From CAYTXJ01 sp965613025 (lineage in GTDB: Bacteria; Desulfobacterota; DSM-4660; Desulfatiglandales; JALVMZ01), in assembly GCA_965613025.1 (NCBI GenBank), contig CBFDUE010000004.1, forward strand, positions 1-64,000: 64,000 bases of DNA. Reading direction: 5' to 3'. The position numbers were made by a program, and so were the translations under genes. The notes under the pieces are model-generated. The model did not search any database. It was not told the origin of the DNA and was given only the letters and a program-made list of their open reading frames with translations. Within the stretch, counting starts at the first letter, position 1, and each line of letters starts with the position of its first letter. This document shows positions 42,389 through 50,018 of the stretch, piece by piece.

Positions 42389-42970
42389 TCTGAATCTCTC
42401 TGCATCGCTTCTATCTCCCACAATTGCTCCATAGTGCATGGGAATAGCAATTTTAGGATTAATATCCAGTGCTGCTTCCACCGCCTGATCTGCTGTCATT
42501 ACATAGGTGCCAGATACTGGAAGAAGTGCAATATCCACATTAAAGTTCTTCATTTCAGGAATATGGTCAGTATCGCCAGCGTGGTATATCCTTATCCCTT
42601 CCACCTCTAAGATAAACCCTAACCACTGATTTTTCTTTGGATGAAAGTCCTTATCTGTGTTATAAGCAGGCACTGCCTCTATCTTGATATCTCCTATTTC
42701 AACCCTATCGCCAGGTTTTACCACTCTTATGTCTCCTTTAAGCTTCTTAGAGGAGTCCTTTTCAGTTACAATCACGGTATCCTGTTTCTGAATCTTTTCC
42801 ACATCTTCAGGAGAGCAGTGGTCAAAATGCTCATGGCTTATGAGTATTATGTCAGCAGCAGGGCCTCCTGAGATCTGATAGGGATCAATATAGATGATCT
42901 TAGCGGTTTCAATCCTGAATCCATCATGTCCTAACCAATAAATCTTTTTAACCATTTCCTTTACATCCAT
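42341..42970 (-). CDS. Metallo-beta-lactamase-fold hydrolase (UlaG-like)
   Basis: A 209-residue protein with the metal motif SHEHFDHCSPED (HxHxDH), further ligands in IYHAGDTDHIPEM and PMHYGA. This subgroup is that of UlaG-like metal-dependent hydrolases; the substrate is unknown. It is the last gene of a minus-strand run (DUF1992, DUF3842, CooT, hydrolase). Its final codons lie in the long repeat, so its end overlaps the decayed glycosyltransferase tail. Confidence 0.87.
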   Translation of the reverse strand: MDVKEMVKKIYWLGHDGFRIETAKIIYIDPYQISGGPAADIILISHEHFDHCSPEDVEKIQKQDTVIVTEKDSSKKLKGDIRVVKPGDRVEIGDIKIEAVPAYNTDKDFHPKKNQWLGFILEVEGIRIYHAGDTDHIPEMKNFNVDIALLPVSGTYVMTADQAVEAALDINPKIAIPMHYGAIVGDRSDAERFRDALQGKLDVVILDKS

Positions 42971-42987
42971 CCTTTTTAACCTCCCTT

Positions 42988-43176
42988 CTAAGATGGTATT
43001 ATAAAGATCTTATGATCTAAGAGATTCATTCTTGTAACCTTCCCCTTTATCTTCTCCTCTCTTCCGAATATATCATATAAGACTATCTCATCATCCTGGC
43101 ACTTTATCTTTTCCACACTTTCCATAAATAGCTTCTCTTTTCCTTCCTCTAAAAGATAGACGGCCTGTTCACACAT
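42988..43176 (-). CDS. CooT family nickel-binding protein
   Basis: A 62-residue protein starting MCEQAVYLLEEGKEK and containing KIKCQDDEIVLYDIFGREEK. This matches the small CooT family, whose conserved Cys-2 binds nickel in carbon monoxide dehydrogenase maturation in Rhodospirillum. No CODH gene is in the window, so the local role is open. It overlaps the DUF3842 gene by 8 bp. Confidence 0.8.
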   Translation of the reverse strand: MCEQAVYLLEEGKEKLFMESVEKIKCQDDEIVLYDIFGREEKIKGKVTRMNLLDHKIFIIPS

Positions 43177-43594
43177 CTTTATGCTTCACCTCCCCTATTT
43201 TTATTCTCTCTATCATCTCATCAATGAGATGGGGTAGAGGCTGATCAGATACGCCGATTACCTCCACATTTTCCTGGGTAAGCGGAATAAGCAGTTTTTT
43301 AGCAGTGCTTATAGATACGGCCTCTGCCATCTTAGGCGTCAGCTCTCCTAACATGGAATGGGCTACAAGTATTGATATGGAACCCATTATTACATCCACC
43401 TTCGAAGATGTATGTATTATAGCACCTTCACCTGTAGCCCCCCTGTTTGCACCTGCCTTCATCATGCGTGATGTAGCAATGGAGTTGGTTCCTAAGGCAT
43501 AGATCTCTATCCCTTCTCCAAAGGCCTTCCTGAGCTTCTTTATTATGGCAGATCCAATCCCGCCCCCCTGTCCGTCCACCACCGCAATCTTCAT
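43169..43594 (-). CDS. DUF3842 family protein
   Basis: A 141-residue protein with an N-terminal nucleotide-binding-like motif (KIAVVDGQGGGIGSAIIKKL) and ALGTNSIATSRMMKAGANRG. This is the DUF3842 family, found in anaerobes, often next to CooT. The Rossmann-like start suggests nucleotide or cofactor binding, but no function is known. Confidence 0.82.
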   Translation of the reverse strand: MKIAVVDGQGGGIGSAIIKKLRKAFGEGIEIYALGTNSIATSRMMKAGANRGATGEGAIIHTSSKVDVIMGSISILVAHSMLGELTPKMAEAVSISTAKKLLIPLTQENVEVIGVSDQPLPHLIDEMIERIKIGEVKHKDV

Positions 43595-43608
43595 AGGATA
43601 TTTGCTCC

Positions 43609-43995
43609 TTATCTATCACTTTGAGAGGAACCTGAAAATTTCTCCACAAGCTTCTTATAATATATCTGTTTTTCTTCCAGAAGAGGAGATCTCTTACCCA
43701 TCATATTTAGTTTCATGATCATATAATTGATCTTCTTCATAAGCCTATATTTTTCTCTTTCATCTGGAAGAGATTCAAGCAGATCCTCCATCTGCCTTAT
43801 CTCTTTTTTCAGCTGAAGCTCTGGCGGAAGACAGTCAGCATTTTTAAGTATCTTATATGCAAGCCGGAGATCTTCGGGGATGTGACTGTCATCCTCAATC
43901 TGTAAAGGTCTGCCCTTCCCAGGCAGATTGTCAAACTCACCCCGTTCAAGTGCCTCTTGTATCTGTCTTTCCACAAACTTAAGATATGAAAACAT
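43609..43995 (-). CDS. DUF1992 / DnaJ-homologue subfamily C member 28-like protein
   Basis: A 128-residue protein whose core is ERQIQEALERGEFDNLPGKG followed by RPLQIED, the DUF1992 signature, also found in eukaryotic DNAJC28. There is no J domain. It is the first gene of the minus-strand operon ending in the metallo-hydrolase. Its leader contains the same hairpin plus 35-bp repeat arrangement as bamD. Function unknown. Confidence 0.85.
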   Translation of the reverse strand: MFSYLKFVERQIQEALERGEFDNLPGKGRPLQIEDDSHIPEDLRLAYKILKNADCLPPELQLKKEIRQMEDLLESLPDEREKYRLMKKINYMIMKLNMMGKRSPLLEEKQIYYKKLVEKFSGSSQSDR

Positions 43996-44013
43996 ATCCC
44001 TTACAGAGCTTTA

Positions 44014-44048
44014 CATAACCCCTTTTTACACTGGGGGTTACACCCCCC
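44014..44048 (-). repeat. 35-bp repeat upstream of the DUF1992 gene
   Basis: The reverse complement matches 5484-5518 at 34 of 35 positions. It lies 18 bp before the DUF1992 start. A small hairpin GGGTC-AGA-GACCC lies beside it at 44052-44064. Confidence 0.8.
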
Positions 44049-44071
44049 TCCGGGTCAGAGACCCAACCCCG

Positions 44072-44146
44072 GTCATTGCGAGCGAAGCGAAGCAATCTCA
44101 TACATTTTATAGATTGCTTCGGGTCTTTTAAGACCCTCGCAATGAC
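44072..44146. repeat. 75-bp inverted-repeat element GTCATTGCGAG
   Basis: Ends are perfect 11-bp inverted repeats GTCATTGCGAG (44072-44082) and CTCGCAATGAC (44136-44146). An inner pair GAAGCAATCT / AGATTGCTTC extends the stem. This sequence type is a widespread bacterial MITE-like palindrome. It lies between the 35-bp repeat and the GAGAGCTTTGAA palindrome, apparently nested in the composite element that at bamD is uninterrupted. Confidence 0.75.
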
Positions 44147-44170
44147 AGATTCCATCTACAGCTTTTTTCT

Positions 44171-44197
44171 GAGAGCTTTGAAAAATTCAAAGCTCTC
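44171..44197. repeat. Dispersed palindrome GAGAGCTTTGAA, copy 3
   Basis: Same perfect 12-bp arms as at 5408 and 13454, with AAA in the centre, so it is in opposite orientation. On the minus strand it precedes the 35-bp repeat, as at bamD. The rest of 44198-44363 holds the groES promoter region. Confidence 0.8.
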
Positions 44198-44273
44198 GCT
44201 CTTAATTTAAAGTATTTTCCTTTTTATCAAACCTCTCAGTTCAAATTCAAGGGTAAACTTTTTTCTGGATAAC

Positions 44274-44301
44274 TTGACAATTTAAAAGGCGTGTTTATCT
44301 T
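44274..44301 (+). promoter_or_regulatory. Probable groESL promoter
   Basis: TTGACA (44274-44279), a 16-bp spacer and TATCTT (44296-44301). A short inverted repeat ATTCC…GGAAT follows at about 44306-44322. No CIRCE element (TTAGCACTC-N9-GAGTGCTAA) is present, so HrcA control through the usual box is not supported. Confidence 0.5.
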
Positions 44302-44363
44302 TTTAATTCCAAATAGAGGAATCTTTTTAAATTCAAAAACTTATCCAAAAGGAGGTTGGGGTT

Positions 44364-44657
44364 ATGAAGATTAAGCCATTAGATGACAGGGTATTGGTTC
44401 TGAGGATAGAGGAGGAGGAAAAGACAAGCGGTGGAATAATTATTCCTGATACAGCTAAGGAGAAACCGCAAGAGGGTAAGGTTGTGGCTGTAGGGCCTGG
44501 AAAGGTGAATAATAAGGGTGAAAGGGTTCCTCTCAGTGTTAAAGAAGGAGACAGGGTTCTGTTCAGCAAGTATGCGGGAACGGAGATAAAGATCGATGGG
44601 GTGGAGCATCTCATTATGCGTGAGGATGATATATTAGCTATTGTTGAAGGGAAGTAA
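44364..44657 (+). CDS. groES: Co-chaperonin GroES
   Basis: A 97-residue GroES with IKPLDDRVLVLRIEEEEKTS, the mobile loop GGIIIPDTAKEKPQ and the end VEHLIMREDDILAIVEGK. It caps the GroEL ring during protein folding. The strong site AAAGGAGG lies 10 bp before the ATG. groEL follows after 30 bp. Confidence 0.97.
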   Translation: MKIKPLDDRVLVLRIEEEEKTSGGIIIPDTAKEKPQEGKVVAVGPGKVNNKGERVPLSVKEGDRVLFSKYAGTEIKIDGVEHLIMREDDILAIVEGK

Positions 44658-44687
44658 AAAATAATGTTTTTTGGGGAGGTGTAGGAT

Positions 44688-46313
44688 ATGGCAGCAAAGG
44701 AGATAAGATATAGCGTAAATGCAAGGGAAAAGATAATGAACGGGGTGGATACCCTGGCCAATGCAGTAAAGGTTACCTTAGGTCCAAAGGGAAGGAATGT
44801 CTTGTTGGAAAAGAGCTGGGGATCTCCAAAGACCACAAAAGATGGTGTCACAGTTGCAAAGGAGATTGAACTTGAGGATAAGTTTGAGAACATGGGTGCC
44901 CAGATGGTAAAAGAGGTGGCATCCAAGACATCTGATGTGGCGGGAGATGGAACCACTACTGCAACCATATTGGCTCAGGCGATATACAAAGAGGGAAGCA
45001 AGCTTGTAGCTGCTGGAGCCAACCCAATGGCGTTGAAGAGGGGTATAGAGAAGGCAGTAGGTGCGGTCGTGGACGAACTAAAGTCATTGAGTAAGCCTGT
45101 TAAGGACAAAAAAGAGATAGCTCAGGTTGGAACAGTATCAGCTAATAATGATAGCTCCATTGGGGATATAATCGCTGAAGCAATGGAAAAGGTAGGGAAA
45201 GAGGGCGTTATAACTGTTGAGGAAGCAAAGGGTATGGAGACCACCTTAGAGATTGTAGAAGGTATGCAGTTTGATAGAGGTTATCTGAGTCCCTATTTTG
45301 TAACAGATCCAGAAAAGATGGAGGTTCATCTTGAAGAGCCCTATATCCTGCTCCATGAAAAGAAGATAAGCAACATGAAGGATCTTATTCCCATATTGGA
45401 ACAGATAGCTAAGATGGGAAAGCCGTTGCTCATCATCGCTGAAGATGTGGAAGGTGAGGCTCTTGCAACCCTGGTGGTAAATAAATTGAGAGGAACACTT
45501 AAGTGTGCCGCTGTAAAGGCACCTGGATTTGGTGATAGACGTAAGGCCATGCTTGAAGATATAGCAATTCTTACAGGTGGTCAGGTCATAAGTGAAGATC
45601 TGGGTCTTAAGCTGGAAAATGTCACATTGAATGATCTTGGAACCGCAAAGAGGATAACCATTGACAAGGATAATACCACTATTGTGGACGGTGGTGGTAG
45701 CAGAAAGGCGCTGGAAGGCAGAGTGAAACAGCTTAGGGTGCAGATTGAGGAGACCACTTCAGACTATGACAGGGAGAAACTCCAGGAGAGGTTGGCAAAG
45801 CTGATCGGTGGTGTGGCAGTTATCAATGTGGGCGCTGCAACTGAGGCAGAGATGAAAGAGAAGAAGGATAGGGTTGAGGATGCCCTAAATGCTACCAGGG
45901 CTGCTGTGGAAGAAGGGATCGTTCCTGGCGGCGGAGTTGCTTATATAAGGGCCATGAAGGCATTGGATAAGGTGGAATTGGAAGGTGATGAGAAGATGGG
46001 AGCAGACATAGTTAAGAGGGCATTGGAAGAACCCCTCAGACAGATAGCCAATAATGCAGGTTTTGAAGGTTCTGTGGTAGTTCAGAAGGTAAAGGAAGGT
46101 AAGGGTGCCTATGGATTTAATGCTGAAACCGGTGAGTATGGTGATCTCATCAAGGCAGGAATCATTGATCCTACCAAGGTTACCCGTTTTGCACTCCAAA
46201 ATGCCGCATCTGTTGCTGGGCTTCTTCTTACAACTGATGCCATGGTGGCGGAGAAGCCTAAGAAAGAAGAAAAGACCCCATCTCCCCAGATGCCTTCTGA
46301 AGATATGTATTAA
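44688..46313 (+). CDS. groEL: Chaperonin GroEL
   Basis: A 541-residue chaperonin with AKEIRYSVNAREKIMNGVD, the ATP-binding GDGTTTATILAQ, and the signature AAVEEGIVPGGGVAYIRA. It forms the double-ring folding chamber with GroES. The C-terminal Gly-Gly-Met tail found in most GroELs is missing; the protein ends KKEEKTPSPQMPSEDMY. A terminator follows. Confidence 0.98.
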   Translation: MAAKEIRYSVNAREKIMNGVDTLANAVKVTLGPKGRNVLLEKSWGSPKTTKDGVTVAKEIELEDKFENMGAQMVKEVASKTSDVAGDGTTTATILAQAIYKEGSKLVAAGANPMALKRGIEKAVGAVVDELKSLSKPVKDKKEIAQVGTVSANNDSSIGDIIAEAMEKVGKEGVITVEEAKGMETTLEIVEGMQFDRGYLSPYFVTDPEKMEVHLEEPYILLHEKKISNMKDLIPILEQIAKMGKPLLIIAEDVEGEALATLVVNKLRGTLKCAAVKAPGFGDRRKAMLEDIAILTGGQVISEDLGLKLENVTLNDLGTAKRITIDKDNTTIVDGGGSRKALEGRVKQLRVQIEETTSDYDREKLQERLAKLIGGVAVINVGAATEAEMKEKKDRVEDALNATRAAVEEGIVPGGGVAYIRAMKALDKVELEGDEKMGADIVKRALEEPLRQIANNAGFEGSVVVQKVKEGKGAYGFNAETGEYGDLIKAGIIDPTKVTRFALQNAASVAGLLLTTDAMVAEKPKKEEKTPSPQMPSEDMY

Positions 46314-46321
46314 TGTCTTAA

Positions 46322-46372
46322 GAGGGGGTATATCCTTCCTGAAGGAGGGGCTATACCCCCCTCATGTTTTTT
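46322..46372 (+). terminator. Rho-independent terminator of groESL
   Basis: GAGGGGGTATA (46322-46332) pairs with TATACCCCCCTC (46352-46363) with one bulged base, and the loop holds a second small stem (CTTCCTGAAGG). TTTTTT follows within 3 bases. The following gene starts right after the T-run. Confidence 0.85.
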
Positions 46373-46714
46373 ATGGATGTTAAGGAAGAGATAAAGAGAG
46401 AGATAGAGAGAGGGAATTTTATTAGGGCCGCATTTCTTTCCCTTTCCTTAGGGAATATATCTGAGAATATCAAAAAGGAGGCACTCTGGCAGGCCTCTGC
46501 CATATATCGTAATCCCTTTACAACAAAGTCACTTTCCAATGAACTGGGCATGAAAAGAGATGAAGTGGTAGATCTTTTAAGACGGTTATCAGAAGAAAAG
46601 GAAAGACAGGGCAAAGGAAAGGAGCTTTCATCCTGCTATGATCTATATAAGATGAGATATCTATCCTTCCATGAATGGCTTGAAAATCTAAAAAGAGACT
46701 GGGATAAATTTTAA
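46373..46714 (+). CDS. Small hypothetical protein, possible winged-helix-like segment
   Basis: A 113-residue protein. The start MDVKEEIKREIERGNFIRAA is helical, and the middle (RNPFTTKSLSNELGMKRDEV, then VDLLRRLSEEKE) looks like a helix-turn-helix. The C-terminus is basic and aromatic (HEWLENLKRDWDKF). I do not recognise a named family. Start put at ATG 46373, because the ATG at 46364 lies in the terminator T-run. It precedes the DUF6178 gene by 66 bp on the same strand. Confidence 0.55.
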   Translation: MDVKEEIKREIERGNFIRAAFLSLSLGNISENIKKEALWQASAIYRNPFTTKSLSNELGMKRDEVVDLLRRLSEEKERQGKGKELSSCYDLYKMRYLSFHEWLENLKRDWDKF

Positions 46715-46780
46715 ATTAATTGGGCACTTTCTGTATCTTTTATTTGTATTCTCATTCTGCCTCCATTATTATAAAAAAAT

Positions 46781-48430
46781 ATGAGTAAGAAAAAGGAGAC
46801 CATAACCATCTCTCAAGGTAAAAAGGAGCTTTTACTTTCCATATTCTCCCTTCCTCCCTCAAGGCTCTTAAATAGGATATTGAATATGTCCGATCCTAAG
46901 AGCTTTGTAAGGAGGCTTTCTAATCAAGATTTTTTCCTTCTTATAAAGAAGATAGGAATGGATGACTGTATCCCCCTGCTTGAACTTGCAGATGTGGAAA
47001 AATGGCAGTTTGTGATGGATATGGAGGTATGGAAGAGGGATGTTCCAGATATGAATATATTACATAGATGGATATCCCTGTTTTTTAAGGCAGAGCCTGT
47101 AAGGCTTTCCAGGTTCTTACTAAGTGAAGGCGAACTCCTTGCATGCTATATGTTTTTTAAATCCTTAGATATAAAGATCATCCAGGATAAAGACGAGATA
47201 TATGACATACCAGAGGGATTCTTTACCTTAGATGGAGTATACTATTTTAGGGCTAAGGAAGGTTTTGATCATGATCTGATGGAGCGACTTTTAAGATATA
47301 TGGCAGGTGAAGATCTCCTAAGATTTCAGGCATTGTTTCTTTCCATTCAGGCCATAATCCCATCTGAAATTGAAGAGGAGCTCTATAGACTTAGATGTAT
47401 AAGACTTCAAGAGGTGGGGCTTCTTCCCCATCATGAGGCAATCTCCATCTACTCTCCCTTAAACCCCAATACAATAGAGATTAAAAGGATACCAGAAAAG
47501 GCTATAAGACTGGATCGTGAACTTTCTGAACTTGTCCCTGTAATACCCCTATCTCTTATAGAATCACAGAATATGCTCTCTCTTGCAGGCTCATATATAA
47601 GGGATCCCTTTCTTTTTGATAGAATTCAGATGGAATTTGCCGGCCTCTGTAACAGAATCATCTCTGCAGATGAAATAAGAATTGAAGAGCTGGAAGATCT
47701 TAAAAAGGTATGTCTGAAGGCAGCCTCATATCTTAACCTTTCCCTTGAAAGGCTTAGTGCTAAGGATCCTGTTAAAGCTGCCTCCATTTTGGAAAGACAT
47801 CCATTGGAAGATATCTTCAGAGTGGGATTTGGTATGACACTTAAGATCAGGTGGGAGACAGAAAAGTGGATAGCAGGGAGTTGGTTTAAGAGAATGGATC
47901 TGAGGCATGACTTTTGGGATGAATACTGGGGACAGATGCTTGAAGGTGCACTGATGAAGCATCCCAGATTTTATGACAGAGAAAAGGGGTTTAGATACTT
48001 TATGGGAATTGAAGATCTGAAAGAGTGTCTTAAGGTATTAAGATCATTAATGGTATTGGACAGTCTCTTCGAACATATGGAAAAGAGCTGGAAGATGGAA
48101 AGAGAGTTTTTTAAACTTCAAGATGCCATATTTTATCCTCTCCTTTTCAATACCATGGCTCTAATTCTGATTAAAGACAGCCCCTCCTTTAAACCCATAT
48201 CCATAGAAGAGACAAAGACCTTTTTCAGGATAATAAGGCAAGACAAGATAGATGAAAAGGATTTTATAAGAGTTCTTTTAAAAGAGTTTAAGGAAATAGA
48301 TAGAGAATCCCTTTCCATATTAGAAGAGACATTGGGCTGGATCTGGAAGGACTTTATTGAAGAATACGAAGATGTATCCATAGAGGCAATGGATGCGCGA
48401 TTTATTAAACACCTTTGGATTGAAGGATAA
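46781..48430 (+). CDS. DUF6178 family protein
   Basis: A 549-residue soluble, mostly helical protein. The N-terminal part SLPPSRLLNRILNMSDPKSF, then QDFFLLIKKIGMDDCIPLLE and EKWQFVMDMEVWKRD match the DUF6178 proteins known mainly from deltaproteobacteria. No catalytic motif, signal peptide or membrane segment is visible. The family has no established function. It stands between the groESL block and lysS with its own short leader. Confidence 0.72.
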   Translation: MSKKKETITISQGKKELLLSIFSLPPSRLLNRILNMSDPKSFVRRLSNQDFFLLIKKIGMDDCIPLLELADVEKWQFVMDMEVWKRDVPDMNILHRWISLFFKAEPVRLSRFLLSEGELLACYMFFKSLDIKIIQDKDEIYDIPEGFFTLDGVYYFRAKEGFDHDLMERLLRYMAGEDLLRFQALFLSIQAIIPSEIEEELYRLRCIRLQEVGLLPHHEAISIYSPLNPNTIEIKRIPEKAIRLDRELSELVPVIPLSLIESQNMLSLAGSYIRDPFLFDRIQMEFAGLCNRIISADEIRIEELEDLKKVCLKAASYLNLSLERLSAKDPVKAASILERHPLEDIFRVGFGMTLKIRWETEKWIAGSWFKRMDLRHDFWDEYWGQMLEGALMKHPRFYDREKGFRYFMGIEDLKECLKVLRSLMVLDSLFEHMEKSWKMEREFFKLQDAIFYPLLFNTMALILIKDSPSFKPISIEETKTFFRIIRQDKIDEKDFIRVLLKEFKEIDRESLSILEETLGWIWKDFIEEYEDVSIEAMDARFIKHLWIEG

Positions 48431-48457
48431 GTTATCATATTCCTTAATAATTTTATC

Positions 48458-48502
48458 TTGACTAATAGATATAATTTAAATATGAGCTCATATCTTAAAT
48501 TT
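48458..48502 (+). promoter_or_regulatory. lysS promoter with overlapping palindrome
   Basis: TTGACT (48458-48463) with a 17-bp spacer and TATGAG (48481-48486). The -10 lies in the perfect palindrome TATGAGCTCATA (48481-48492), itself inside a longer imperfect one (AATTTAAATATGAG…CTCATATCTTAAATT). A regulator bound here could block transcription of lysS and the envelope genes behind it. TATAAT at 48470-48475 is an alternative -10 without a good -35. Confidence 0.45.
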
Positions 48503-48524
48503 TAAGGAGCGGAATGTAGTCATT

Positions 48525-50009
48525 ATGGAAAAGATCAATCCAGTTATAGAGGAGAGGAGAAAGAAATTAAATATCATAAGGCAGAGGGGTATAGATCCCT
48601 ATCCCTCTGAATTTATATGCACAATTACAGCAAGGGATGCAAAGCAGAGATTTGGCCATCTTAAAGATGATCAGCTTGAGAGATTGAATGAGACCTTTTC
48701 TATGGCAGGAAGAATAATGGCCATAAGGAATTTTGGAAAGGCATCATTTATACATATTAAAGATAGAACTGATAAGATTCAGGCCTATATCAAAAGGGAT
48801 ATGGTGGGTGAAGAGCAATATTCCCTGTTTAGACTTATGGATATCGGTGATTTCATAGGTATTGAAGGGAGTTTTTTTCGCACTCGAACAGGGGAGTTTA
48901 CCATTCTGGCCCATTCCATCTGCCTGCTTACCAAATCACTTAGGCCCCTTCCTGAAAAATGGCATGGACTTACTGATATTGAGCTAAGATATAGGATGCG
49001 ATATCTGGATCTCATTGTAAATGAGAAGAGCAGGGAGGTATTTATTAAGAGATCCAGAATTATAGAGGCAATAAGAGAGTTTTTTAAAGAGAGGGGCTTC
49101 TTAGAGGTAGAGACTCCCATGATGCAGCCAATTCCTGGGGGGGCAACAGCACGGCCATTTAAGACATATCATAATGCCTTGGGAATGCATCTCTACCTTA
49201 GAATTGCACCAGAGCTGTATCTAAAGAGGCTGGTTATTGGTGGATTTGAGAGGGTGTTTGAGATTAATAGAAACTTTAGAAATGAGGGTGTCTCTGGAGA
49301 GCACAATCCAGAATTTACCATGCTGGAATTCTATATGAGTTATGCCACATATGAGGATTTGATGAAGCTGACTGAAGATCTCTTCCAGTACATACTTGAA
49401 AGGGTGATTGGATCTAAAAGACTTTCTTACCAGGGGAAAGAGATAGACTTTAGCCCACCCTGGAGGAGGATCCCTTTCTTTGAGGCATTGAAGGAGATAG
49501 GAAATGTTCCCTCTGAGATCATGGAAGACAGAGAAAGACTTTTTAAATTTGCAAAAGAAAAAGGCATTTCAGCTGTTGAACGAGAAAATAGGGGTAAATT
49601 GCTTACTAAGATTTTTGATCATCTTGTGGAGCCAAGACTTGTTCAACCCACATTTATATATGGGTATCCTATAGAGGTATCTCCTCTTGCAAAAAGAAAT
49701 AGAGACAATCCTGAAATAGTAGATCGCTTTGAGCTTTTCATTGCTGGAAAAGAGATAGCCAATGCATTTAATGAGCTGAATGATCCGGACGATCAGAGGC
49801 AGAGATTTCTTCAGCAAGTGGCAGAGCGAGAGGCAGGTGATGAAGAAGCCCAGTTTATGGATGAAGACTATCTAATGGCTTTGGAATATGGTCTTCCACC
49901 TACTGCAGGAGAAGGGATAGGGATAGATAGGTTGGTGATGATCCTGACCGATTCCCCATCTATCCGTGATGTGATCCTGTTTCCTCATATGAGGGCCAGA
50001 GATTTATAG
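48525..50009 (+). CDS. lysS: Lysyl-tRNA synthetase (class II)
   Basis: A 494-residue class II enzyme. The OB-fold anticodon domain lies at about 55-155 (MAGRIMAIRNFGKASFIHIK). Motif 2 is FEINRNFRNEG and motif 3 is PPTAGEGIGIDRLVM. It charges tRNA-Lys. AAGGAG lies upstream of the ATG. It is the first gene of a long plus-strand run; lolC follows 9 bp downstream, as in many deltaproteobacteria. Confidence 0.97.
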   Translation: MEKINPVIEERRKKLNIIRQRGIDPYPSEFICTITARDAKQRFGHLKDDQLERLNETFSMAGRIMAIRNFGKASFIHIKDRTDKIQAYIKRDMVGEEQYSLFRLMDIGDFIGIEGSFFRTRTGEFTILAHSICLLTKSLRPLPEKWHGLTDIELRYRMRYLDLIVNEKSREVFIKRSRIIEAIREFFKERGFLEVETPMMQPIPGGATARPFKTYHNALGMHLYLRIAPELYLKRLVIGGFERVFEINRNFRNEGVSGEHNPEFTMLEFYMSYATYEDLMKLTEDLFQYILERVIGSKRLSYQGKEIDFSPPWRRIPFFEALKEIGNVPSEIMEDRERLFKFAKEKGISAVERENRGKLLTKIFDHLVEPRLVQPTFIYGYPIEVSPLAKRNRDNPEIVDRFELFIAGKEIANAFNELNDPDDQRQRFLQQVAEREAGDEEAQFMDEDYLMALEYGLPPTAGEGIGIDRLVMILTDSPSIRDVILFPHMRARDL

Positions 50010-50018
50010 AGACATTAC

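Noticed and set aside
44198..44363. CIRCE/HrcA operator before groES
   Set aside because: No TTAGCACTC…GAGTGCTAA dyad is present; only a short ATTCC/GGAAT repeat was seen.
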